From DASRQZ01 sp964571275 (GTDB lineage Bacteria > Myxococcota_A > Polyangia > Fen-1088), in contig CAZNCQ010000365.1 in assembly GCA_964571275.1 (NCBI GenBank), positions 1-6,478 on the forward strand: 6,478 nt of DNA. Reading direction: 5' to 3'. A program made the position numbers and the translations under genes. Of this stretch, positions 1 through 5,639 are shown one piece after another. Under the pieces are notes generated by a model, which searched no databases, was not told where the DNA came from, and worked only from the letters and a program-made list of their open reading frames with translations. Position 1 is the first letter of the stretch; each line of letters opens with the position of its first letter.

Positions 1-943
1 AGCTCGAGCCGGCGCCGTAGGTGTAGCCCTTCTGCTCGCGCAGGTTGAAGTTGAGACGGCTCGTGAAGCTGCCGCCCAGGATCGCGTTCAGCGCGCCCAG
101 CGCCGGCCGCTCGGGCGAGGTGCGCACCTCGCCCGGGCCGACCACGCGGATGATGCTCTGGGGCGCGGCCGGGCGATCGACCAGCACCAGGCGCGGCAGC
201 GGCGGTGACGCCGGCGTCGGGCGCGACTCGGGGATGGGACGCGGCTCCCACACCCCAAACGCGCGCTCGAGCACGTCGGGCAGCGCCGCCAGGTCGAGGT
301 CGCCGGTCACGACGATCGTCGCGTGGTTGGGCCGCCAGCGCTGCTCGTGAAACTGCCGCGCGTCGGCCACGGTCATCGAGCCGACGCTGCTCTCCAGCCC
401 GTCGACCGGATGACCGTACGGGTGCCCGACGCCGAACAGCGTTCGGTCCGACAGCAAATTGGCCACCGCCTCAGGCTGATCGCGCCGCTGGGCGAGCGCG
501 GTCAGGCGATCGTGCTGCACGCGGGTCCAGTCCGCATCGGTGAGCCGCGGCCGGATCGCGACGTCGGCTGCGATCGCCAGCGCGCGTGTCAGCTCTTTCG
601 ACGGCACTTGCAGCGTCAGCTGCGATCCGTCGCGGCCCGCGCCCACGTACAGGTCCGCGCCGATCTGCTCCAGATCCTCGGCGACCTCGAGCGCGCTGCG
701 GGTCCCGGCGCCCTCGTCGAGCATCTCCGCCGTCGACGACGCCAGCCCCTCGCGCCCGGGTGGATCGCTGTCGGCACCCGAGCGGAGCATCAGGCTCATG
801 GAGACGATCGGCGCCACCGCGCGCGCGATCGCGACCACCTCGAGCCCGTTGCTGAGCGTGAACTGCGTCGTCGCGGGCGTGCGCAGCGGTGGCAGTCCGC
901 CGACCACGGGCTGCACCGCCATGTGCGCGGGCGTGTCGATCAA
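1..943 (-). CDS. M16 family peptidase-like protein, non-catalytic partner subunit (3' end outside window)
   Basis: The C-terminal part is cut off by the window edge; 314 codons are visible of an expected 420-460. The protein has the M16 (insulinase/processing-peptidase) fold: an N-terminal FTLSNGLEVV strand, GREGLA near residues 63-68, VVTGDLD in mid-domain, and an SRLNFNLRE...GYTYG segment at about residues 295-310. Where active members have HxxEH, this one has SSTAE (about 69-73), so the zinc ligands and catalytic glutamate are missing. The later NE zinc-ligand motif is also absent (QHD). In M16B heterodimers such degenerate subunits carry an Arg/Tyr pair in the SRLN...Y segment that helps hold substrate; I infer the same role here. 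I chose a TTG start at 943: it overlaps the upstream stop as TTGA and has GGAGG four bases upstream. The in-frame ATG at 922 has no visible ribosome site but cannot be excluded. No signal peptide is seen. Confidence 0.87.
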   Translation of the reverse strand, partial: MIDTPAHMAVQPVVGGLPPLRTPATTQFTLSNGLEVVAIARAVAPIVSMSLMLRSGADSDPPGREGLASSTAEMLDEGAGTRSALEVAEDLEQIGADLYVGAGRDGSQLTLQVPSKELTRALAIAADVAIRPRLTDADWTRVQHDRLTALAQRRDQPEAVANLLSDRTLFGVGHPYGHPVDGLESSVGSMTVADARQFHEQRWRPNHATIVVTGDLDLAALPDVLERAFGVWEPRPIPESRPTPASPPLPRLVLVDRPAAPQSIIRVVGPGEVRTSPERPALGALNAILGGSFTSRLNFNLREQKGYTYGAGSS

Positions 944-2304
944 GCCGCCTCCGGATGCGCGTCGGGCGCCGCGTTCCCGTCGGGCACCGTGCGCAGCGCG
1001 AGGCGGTTGCGCCCGATCGTCGCCGCCAGCTCACCGCGCACCGACGCGCGATCCGCCGCCTCGTAACGCGTGAGATCGCGCTCGACACCGTCGGGGTCGC
1101 CGAACAGGTGCTGGTAGTGGTTCAGGACGTCGGCGCGCGTCTGCAGGTGATCGAGGCTCTTGTAGTAGTCGGCCAGGTGGCTGTTGCGCGCGCGATCGAG
1201 CTCGGCGTCGGTCGGACCCTGGCTGGTGAACGCGCGCAGCTCGTCGTCGACCGCCTGCTGAATCTGATCGAGCGTCACGCCCGGCTTGGCGGTCACGCCG
1301 ACGTGGAACAGGCTGCCCAGCATCTGCGAGCTCTGGTACGCGAACGCGTCCTGCGCCAGCCGCCGTTCGAAGACCAGGCTCTTGTAGAGGCGGCTCGATT
1401 TTCCGCCGCCCAGGATCTGCGCCGCCAGGTCGAGATCCGCGTCGCCCGCGGCGAACAGCGGCGGCGAATGCCAGCACAGGCGCAGCCGCGACAGCTGCAC
1501 GCGATCGGTGAGCGTGATCTCGCGGTTGGCGTCGAGCACGGCGGGCGGCGGCGTACGACGCGCGGGCGCGGGCCGCTTGGGGATCCAGCCGAAGTATCGC
1601 TCGACCAGCGCGCGCCCGGCGGTGAAATCGAAGTCGCCCGCCACCACCAGGCTGGCGTTCGACGGCAGGTAGTAGCGCTCGAAGAACGCGCGCACGTCGG
1701 CCACGCCCGCCGCCTCGAGATCCGCGTGCGACCCGATGGTCGGCCAGTGATATGGATGCGCCGCCGGGTACATCGCATCGGGGATCACAAGCTCGCTCTG
1801 CCCGTAGGGCCGGTTCTCGTACGACTGGCGGCGCTCGTTCTGCACGACCTTGAGCTGGCGCTCGAGCTCCTCCTCGGTGATCACGTCAGCCAGCGTGGCC
1901 AGGCGATCGGCCTCCAGCCACAGGCAGGTCTCGAGCAGGTTGGTCGGCCCGATCTCGTAGTAGTTCGTTCGGTCGTTGCTGGTCGTGCCGTTGTTGTGGC
2001 CGCCCCAGCTCTCCATGATCGAATCGAACGACGGGTACGGCGCGTTCTTCGAACCCATGAACATCAGGTGCTCGAAGAGGTGAGCGAACCCGGTACGCCC
2101 CGGTTCCTCGTCCTTGGAGCCGACGTGGTACCAGATGTTCACAGCGACGAGCGGGCTCGATCGATCCTCATGGAAGATCACGGTGAGACCGTTCGGCAGC
2201 ACGAACTTTTCGAAAGGAATCTTGCGCATGTGGGGGGGCGTTCGCCGATCGACGTCGCGAGGTAACGAGGATCGCTCCTCATCGGTTTCGGGTTGGTTCA
2301 CCAT
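940..2304 (-). CDS. M16 family zinc metallopeptidase, catalytic subunit
   Basis: This is a complete 454-residue insulinase-family (M16B-like) peptidase. The inverted zinc motif HLFEH is at residues 75-79: two histidine ligands plus the catalytic glutamate E78. The third ligand is probably E157 in VVQNERR, about 77 residues later. Other family landmarks are LPNGLTV (36-42), the GGHNNGTTSNDRTNYY segment from 101, VVAGDFDF, and GGGKSSRLYKSLVFERRLA in the C-terminal half. It probably degrades peptides or processes precursors in a clamshell formed with the degenerate M16 gene just downstream, which overlaps it by four bases. No signal peptide is apparent, so the location is uncertain. The ATG at 2304 has no Shine-Dalgarno and lies three bases from the divergent gene's ATG. 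Residues 1-25 look unlike the family, so the ATG at 2229 (MRKIPFEKF) may be the true start, although it too lacks a clear ribosome site. Confidence 0.95.
   Translation of the reverse strand: MVNQPETDEERSSLPRDVDRRTPPHMRKIPFEKFVLPNGLTVIFHEDRSSPLVAVNIWYHVGSKDEEPGRTGFAHLFEHLMFMGSKNAPYPSFDSIMESWGGHNNGTTSNDRTNYYEIGPTNLLETCLWLEADRLATLADVITEEELERQLKVVQNERRQSYENRPYGQSELVIPDAMYPAAHPYHWPTIGSHADLEAAGVADVRAFFERYYLPSNASLVVAGDFDFTAGRALVERYFGWIPKRPAPARRTPPPAVLDANREITLTDRVQLSRLRLCWHSPPLFAAGDADLDLAAQILGGGKSSRLYKSLVFERRLAQDAFAYQSSQMLGSLFHVGVTAKPGVTLDQIQQAVDDELRAFTSQGPTDAELDRARNSHLADYYKSLDHLQTRADVLNHYQHLFGDPDGVERDLTRYEAADRASVRGELAATIGRNRLALRTVPDGNAAPDAHPEAA
948..952 (-). promoter_or_regulatory. Ribosome binding site for the second M16 gene (decides a TTG start)
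   Basis: On the minus strand GGAGG lies inside the last codons of the catalytic M16 gene, four bases before TTG at 943-941. The TTG overlaps the TGA stop at 942-940. This supports translational coupling of the two subunits and favours TTG over the downstream ATG at 922, which has no purine-rich sequence at the right distance. Confidence 0.55.
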
Positions 2305-2313
2305 ACAATGGTG
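2299..2313. repeat. Perfect inverted repeat spanning both divergent start codons
   Basis: CACCAT, three bases (ACA), then ATGGTG: two 6-base arms that are exact reverse complements. Each arm holds the first two codons (ATG GTG, Met-Val) of one of the two divergent genes. It could be an operator controlling both genes. It could equally be a by-product of both genes opening with Met-Val, so function is unproven. Confidence 0.4.
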
Positions 2314-3669
2314 CCGGTGCTCAAGTCATCAAGGTCCGGGCGGTATGAATGCAGCACCGGGCGTCCGGGGTGGCGGCTGGGACTCGCGGCGACGACGATC
2401 GGCCTCGCGCTGGCGATGCCGAACCGGGCTGCTGCCGACGGGGCGTTTCCGGATTCGATGCAGATCTTCGTCCCGGCCGACGCCCCCCACCGCATCATCC
2501 TGGGCACCAACTTCGGTCTGATCATCTCCGAGGACGACGGCGCGACCTGGGAGTGGACCTGCGAGCCGCGCAACGACGACAACACCATCATCTACCAGAA
2601 GGCGGCGGCGCCGTCGCAACGCATGTTCGGCGTGCTCATCGCCCACCCCATGGTCTACTCCGACGACCTGGCCTGCACCTGGACGCCGGTGGGCGGGTCA
2701 CTGACCACGCTGGTCGCGCGCGACGCCTTCGCCGACCCGACGTCGGCCGAGAACGTGCTCGCGGTCGCGGTCGCGCCCGCCAACATGCTGATGGCGTCGT
2801 CGGTGTACCGCTCGACCGACGGCGGCGCCACCTTCGGACCGGCGCTGCTGAGCGGCCCGACCGGCGGCGACGTCCTGGGCGTGGAGAACGCGGTGAGCGA
2901 TCCGGCGACGATGTATGTCGCGATGTACGCCACCGCGGACAATGCGCTGGATCCGATCCTCGCGCGCTCCACCGATAGCGGCGCAAACTGGATGCAGACG
3001 GATCTGAACGCCATGCTGGGCCCGGCCAGCATCCGCATCATCGCCGTCGACCCGACCGACCCGCGGCACCTGTTCCTGCGCGTCGGCATCAGCAGTGGCG
3101 GCGAGAAGCTGGGGGTGTCGACCGACGGTGGCCTCACCTTCACCGAGCCGGTGAGCGTCGACAGGCAGCTGACTGCGTTCGTTCGCCTCGCGAGCGGCAC
3201 CATCCTGGTCGCCGGCCTCGACAACGACAACGGGCCGCTCGGCTTCCGGTCGACCGACGGCGGCGCGACCTTCGTCTCCTGGCCGAAGCCGCCACACCTG
3301 CGCGCGCTGGCCGAGCGCGACGGCAACCTCTACGCCGCCGCCGACAACTTCCTCGATATGTTCGCGGCCGGTGTCTCCACCGACGAGGGCGCGACCTGGA
3401 CGCCGCTTCTGACCTATGACCAGGTCAAGCGGGTCAAGCCTTGCGTCCAGAGCACGTGCCAGGACGTCTGCGACAACCTGGCCGGCCTGACGCTCTGGCC
3501 GCAGGAGGTGTGTGGCGATGCGACGCCGGTGACCACCACGCCCAAGTCCGGATGTGGGTGCCGCGCCGCAAGCGGCGACGGCGACGGCGACGGCGACGGC
3601 GGCGCGGCTGCTTTCGCGATTGTTGTCGCCACCGCGGCCATCGCATCTCGGCGGCGCCGCCGACGGTAG
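2308..3669 (+). CDS. Exported Asp-box (BNR/sortilin-like) beta-propeller protein with MYXO-CTERM sorting tail
   Basis: The product has 453 residues. A signal peptide is visible: an arginine-containing n-region, a hydrophobic stretch LGLAATTIGLALA (about 29-41) and a likely AAA|D cleavage near residue 48. The mature part has six clear Asp-box motifs of the SxDxGxTW type, starting at residues 74, 169, 221, 271, 315 and 357 (for example STDGGATF, STDEGATW), plus a degenerate one at 118 (SDDLACTW). Such repeats mark beta-propellers as in sialidases, sortilin/VPS10 and photosystem assembly factors; no enzyme active site is recognised. A cysteine-rich segment follows (C379, C384, C388 and a later WPQEVCG). 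The end is a GCGC motif (C416, C418), a glycine-aspartate linker, a hydrophobic helix (about 432-446) and six arginines, the MYXO-CTERM layout. I infer a surface-anchored protein of unknown ligand. The ATG at 2308 lacks a Shine-Dalgarno; GTG at 2317 is an alternative. Confidence 0.88.
   Translation: MVPVLKSSRSGRYECSTGRPGWRLGLAATTIGLALAMPNRAAADGAFPDSMQIFVPADAPHRIILGTNFGLIISEDDGATWEWTCEPRNDDNTIIYQKAAAPSQRMFGVLIAHPMVYSDDLACTWTPVGGSLTTLVARDAFADPTSAENVLAVAVAPANMLMASSVYRSTDGGATFGPALLSGPTGGDVLGVENAVSDPATMYVAMYATADNALDPILARSTDSGANWMQTDLNAMLGPASIRIIAVDPTDPRHLFLRVGISSGGEKLGVSTDGGLTFTEPVSVDRQLTAFVRLASGTILVAGLDNDNGPLGFRSTDGGATFVSWPKPPHLRALAERDGNLYAAADNFLDMFAAGVSTDEGATWTPLLTYDQVKRVKPCVQSTCQDVCDNLAGLTLWPQEVCGDATPVTTTPKSGCGCRAASGDGDGDGDGGAAAFAIVVATAAIASRRRRRR
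3547..3666 (+). other. MYXO-CTERM-type protein sorting domain (within the Asp-box protein)
   Basis: The last 40 or so residues form the tripartite signal known in Myxococcota: a conserved cysteine motif (SGCGCR, C416 and C418), a transmembrane helix rich in Ala, Val and Ile (about residues 432-446) and a terminal run of six arginines. In the known system the tail is cleaved by myxosortase, an intramembrane protease of the CPBP/CAAX-protease family, and the protein is delivered to the outer cell surface. No myxosortase gene is present in this window. The linker between cysteine and helix is an unusual run of Gly-Asp dipeptides. Confidence 0.85.
3574..3597 (+). repeat. Hexanucleotide tandem repeat GGCGAC x4
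   Basis: Four exact, in-frame copies of GGCGAC encode (Gly-Asp)4 at about residues 423-430, between the sorting cysteines and the transmembrane helix of the Asp-box protein. Loss or gain of a copy would change linker length by two residues without breaking the frame. Confidence 0.9.
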
Positions 3670-3748
3670 GTCTCCCCACATTCCAAGGCGCGCGCCGCAC
3701 AAGCGACCACGCCTCAAGACCGGGGCGCCATCTGCCGAAGCTGACCTC

Positions 3749-5287
3749 ATGCAGCCCGCGATTCGCGAGCGCCTGGAGAAGTGTTCCAATCTGCCCAGCC
3801 TGCCCGCGGTCGCGTTGCAGGTCCTGCGCCTCTGCCAGGGAGAAGACCTGGATCTTGGCCAGATCGCCAAGGTGATCACCAACGACCCGGCGCTGTCGGC
3901 CAAGATGCTGCGGCTGGTGAACTCGCCGTCATATGGCCTGCGCCAGCAGGTGAAGACCATCTCGCACGCGCTGGCGTTGCTGGGTGTGAACGCGGTGCGC
4001 ACGCTCGCGCTGTCGTTCTCGCTGGCCTCGGATCTCCGTCGCAAGACGCAGCCGGGGCTGGATCTGACCATGTACTGGAAGCGCTCGGCGCTGTCGGCGG
4101 TCGCCGGGCGCGAGCTCGCCATCGCCAACAAGATGGCGCCGGTCAAGGAGGAGGCGTTCCTGGCGGCGCTGCTCCAGGACATCGGCCGCCTGGCGCTGGC
4201 CCGCGTCGCCGGCGACATCTACGGACCGCTCTCGGAGCGGGCCGGCGGCGATCACGTCGTGCTCGAGATGCTCGAGCGTGGCGAGCTGGGCGCCGACCAC
4301 GCCGAGGTCGGCCAGTGGCTGACCACGACCTGGAACCTTCCGGCCCCGCTGTGCATTTCGATCGCGCACAGCCATGGCTCGCCCCTGCCCGAGGGACTCA
4401 GCAACGACGTCGCGCGCCTGGCTCGCGTGGTCGCGGTCTCCGGGCTGCTGGCCGACATCTGGGTGCGCGACGACCCGCAGGAGGCGACCATCACCGCGCG
4501 CGAGCAGGCGCGAGCGCTGCTGGGAATGAACCCGCCGCAGCTGGACCCGGTGCTGAACAGCATCGCCGCCAGCATGGGCGAGGTGTCTTCGCTGTTCGAG
4601 ATCGACCTCGGCTCGGCCGACGAGATCAACTCCGTGCTCGACGAGGCGCAGGAGACGCTGCTGATGGTCACGCTGGGCAACTCGCGTCAGGTGGCGTCGA
4701 CGCGACAGGCGCTGGAGACGATGGAGGCGAAGACACGCGCGCTGGAGGAGGAGTCACAGCGCGATGCGCTCACCGGGCTCTTCAACCGCGCGCGGCTCGA
4801 CAGCTTCATCGCCGCCGAGGTTCAGGCGGCGGCGCGCACGGGCAAGCCGCTGTCGCTGATCATCGCCGACGTCGACCACTTCAAGAAGGTCAACGACACC
4901 TACGGCCACCCCGCGGGCGACAAGGTGCTGACCGGCGTCGCCAATTGCCTGAAGACCAGGCTGCGGCCGCGCGACCTGGTGGCGCGCTACGGCGGCGAGG
5001 AGTTCGTTCTCGTGCTGCCCGAAACCGACGCCGAAGGCACGATGGTGGTCGCCGAGCGCGTGCGCCGCATGATCGAATCCGCGGTGCATCCGATCGGCAA
5101 CGGGCAGACGTTGCGCGTGACGATGTCGCTCGGCTGCGCAACGCTCGGCGGCAAGTCGGCGTTCATCCTGCCCGAGGATTTGCTGGCGTCGGCCGACAAG
5201 GCGCTTTACGCCGCGAAGCGCGGCGGCCGCAACCAGGCGATCGCGTTCGAGTCCCTGCGCCCGGCGGCCGGTAGCGCCACGGGTTGA
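3749..5287 (+). CDS. HDOD domain-GGDEF domain signalling protein, probable diguanylate cyclase
   Basis: The protein has 512 residues. An N-terminal HDOD domain (about 14-210) shows LPSLPAVALQVL, the NDPALSAKMLRLVNSPSYG core and a LLQDIGRL segment in which the HD-type histidine is glutamine (Q143-D144). This fits HDOD as a non-catalytic relative of HD phosphohydrolases. A helical, probably coiled-coil linker (about 290-338) leads to a GGDEF domain (about 339-505). That domain starts at DALTGLFNRARL and has the metal-site motif DVDHFKKVND (D374), the active signature GGEEF (415-419) and an RPRD inhibitory I-site (406-409) five residues before it. It should therefore make c-di-GMP from two GTP and be product-inhibited. 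No membrane segment is seen, so it is likely cytoplasmic. The ATG at 3749 gives a start just before the HDOD fold; the ribosome site is weak (GAAG at 3737). The 79-base gap from the Asp-box gene makes cotranscription possible. Confidence 0.95.
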   Translation: MQPAIRERLEKCSNLPSLPAVALQVLRLCQGEDLDLGQIAKVITNDPALSAKMLRLVNSPSYGLRQQVKTISHALALLGVNAVRTLALSFSLASDLRRKTQPGLDLTMYWKRSALSAVAGRELAIANKMAPVKEEAFLAALLQDIGRLALARVAGDIYGPLSERAGGDHVVLEMLERGELGADHAEVGQWLTTTWNLPAPLCISIAHSHGSPLPEGLSNDVARLARVVAVSGLLADIWVRDDPQEATITAREQARALLGMNPPQLDPVLNSIAASMGEVSSLFEIDLGSADEINSVLDEAQETLLMVTLGNSRQVASTRQALETMEAKTRALEEESQRDALTGLFNRARLDSFIAAEVQAAARTGKPLSLIIADVDHFKKVNDTYGHPAGDKVLTGVANCLKTRLRPRDLVARYGGEEFVLVLPETDAEGTMVVAERVRRMIESAVHPIGNGQTLRVTMSLGCATLGGKSAFILPEDLLASADKALYAAKRGGRNQAIAFESLRPAAGSATG

Positions 5288-5333
5288 CGACGGTCGCCGG
5301 CAACCGGCGCGCGCCACGCGCGGTTCACCGTCG
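5288..5333 (+). terminator. Nested GC-rich hairpin directly after the HDOD-GGDEF gene (possible terminator, no U-tract)
   Basis: The outer stem CGACGGT (5288-5294) pairs perfectly with ACCGTCG (5327-5333). Inside it lie CGCCGG-caa-CCGGCG (5295-5309) and CGCGCG-cca-CGCGCG (5308-5322), which share two bases, so the whole can fold as a compact three-way structure. It begins on the first base after the TGA stop. No run of T follows, so it is not a standard intrinsic terminator. It could slow or protect the mRNA end, or be a REP-like element. Confidence 0.4.
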
Positions 5334-5342
5334 CGGAAGGGC

Positions 5343-5371
5343 TCGACAGAGAATGGACCGGCGTGTAGATT
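5343..5371 (+). promoter_or_regulatory. Candidate sigma-70-type promoter for the tRNA gene
   Basis: A -35-like TCGACA (5343-5348, one mismatch to TTGACA) and a -10-like TAGATT (5366-5371, two mismatches to TATAAT) are separated by exactly 17 bases. Transcription would begin near 5378, about 30 bases before the mature tRNA, a normal leader for 5' processing by RNase P. The match is by eye only. Confidence 0.45.
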
Positions 5372-5407
5372 CAACGTTCTTTGTTGACAGCGTTTTCGTG
5401 CACGGCT

Positions 5408-5480
5408 GGGCCCATAGCTCAGCGGTTAGAGCTGGCGGCTCATAACCGCCTGGTCCCTGGTTCGAATCCAGGTGGGCCCA
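5408..5480 (+). tRNA. tRNA with CAU anticodon, probably tRNA-Ile2 (lysidine type), alternatively tRNA-Met
   Basis: This is a 73-nt complete cloverleaf: acceptor stem GGGCCCA/TGGGCCC, D-stem GCTC/GAGC with an 8-base loop, anticodon stem GGCGG/CCGCC with loop CTCATAA (anticodon CAT at 5441-5443), variable loop TGGTC, T-arm CCTGG-TTCGAAT-CCAGG, and discriminator A. CCA is not encoded (ACAAC follows) and must be added enzymatically. CAU is shared by initiator Met, elongator Met and the AUA-reading tRNA-Ile2, whose C34 is changed to lysidine by TilS. The paired acceptor end (G1-C72) excludes an initiator. The short D-loop, the CTCATAA loop on a GC-rich stem, the TGGTC variable loop and A73 resemble bacterial tRNA-Ile2 genes as I recall them, so I favour Ile2, but an annotation pipeline may label it Met. 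Confidence 0.95.
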
Positions 5481-5522
5481 CAACTGGGACCGCGGTCGGT
5501 ACGACACCGATGACCTGCGCGG

Positions 5523-5560
5523 CCGGCTGGGGGGCTTGCGCACCCAGCTGGACAGCCCCC
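5523..5560 (+). other. Overlapping alternative stem-loops between the tRNA and the zinc-ribbon gene
   Basis: Two mutually exclusive stems share the G-run at 5529-5534. One is CCGGCTGGG (5523-5531) with CCCAGCTGG (5543-5551), 9 bp with one G-U pair. The other is GGGGGCT (5530-5536) with AGCCCCC (5554-5560), 7 bp perfect. No T-run follows. The rest of the 159-base gap (5481-5639) holds no gene that I can support; it may be tRNA trailer and leader of the next gene. Confidence 0.3.
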
Positions 5561-5626
5561 GCGATCGGCGGCGTTGCCCTGGCCGCGGCACACGCTTTCG
5601 TCACCGCAATCCACAGAGCCACAGAC

Positions 5627-5631
5627 GGAGG
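5627..5631 (+). promoter_or_regulatory. Ribosome binding site deciding the TTG start of the zinc-ribbon gene
   Basis: GGAGG (followed by AAG) lies eight bases before TTG at 5640, an optimal layout. The reading frame stays open further upstream to another TTG at 5574, but the extra 22 residues would be Pro/Thr/Ser-rich and unlike the family, and no ribosome site precedes them. Confidence 0.75.
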
Positions 5632-5639
5632 AAGTACCC

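Noticed and set aside
471..1088. Minus-strand 205-codon frame overlapping the two M16 genes
   Set aside because: It is in the wrong frame relative to the M16 fold and is very Arg-rich. The correct frame reads through the left edge and matches an M16 partner subunit.
889..2265. Long plus-strand open frame of 458 codons opposite the M16 peptidase gene
   Set aside because: It is the antisense shadow of a clear HLFEH peptidase gene. Its product is Arg/Val/Leu-rich with no recognisable domain, as expected from GC-rich codon bias on the other strand.
3691..3705. Palindrome GGCGCGCGCC between the Asp-box and HDOD-GGDEF genes as a terminator
   Set aside because: A 10-base GC palindrome cannot form a stable loop, there is no T-run, and such strings are common in DNA of this composition.
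3554..3748. Upstream in-frame extension of the HDOD-GGDEF gene
   Set aside because: It would overlap the 3' end of the Asp-box gene and encode an Ala/Thr and Arg/Pro-rich leader translated from the GGCGAC repeat. The HDOD fold begins just after the ATG at 3749.
2698..4218. Minus-strand open frame of 506 codons
   Set aside because: It runs antisense across two well-supported genes (Asp-box protein and HDOD-GGDEF) and shows no domain or ribosome site.
5384..5389. Perfect TTGACA -35 hexamer just before the tRNA
   Set aside because: Only 18 bases separate it from the first tRNA base, so its -10 would fall in the tRNA itself. The TCGACA/TAGATT pair upstream is better placed.
5325..5622. Small minus-strand frames across the tRNA with phrases such as LDSNQGPGGYEPPALTAELWA or GPPGFEPGTRRL
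   Set aside because: These are the well-known spurious peptides obtained by translating tRNA genes on the antisense strand; they are not proteins.
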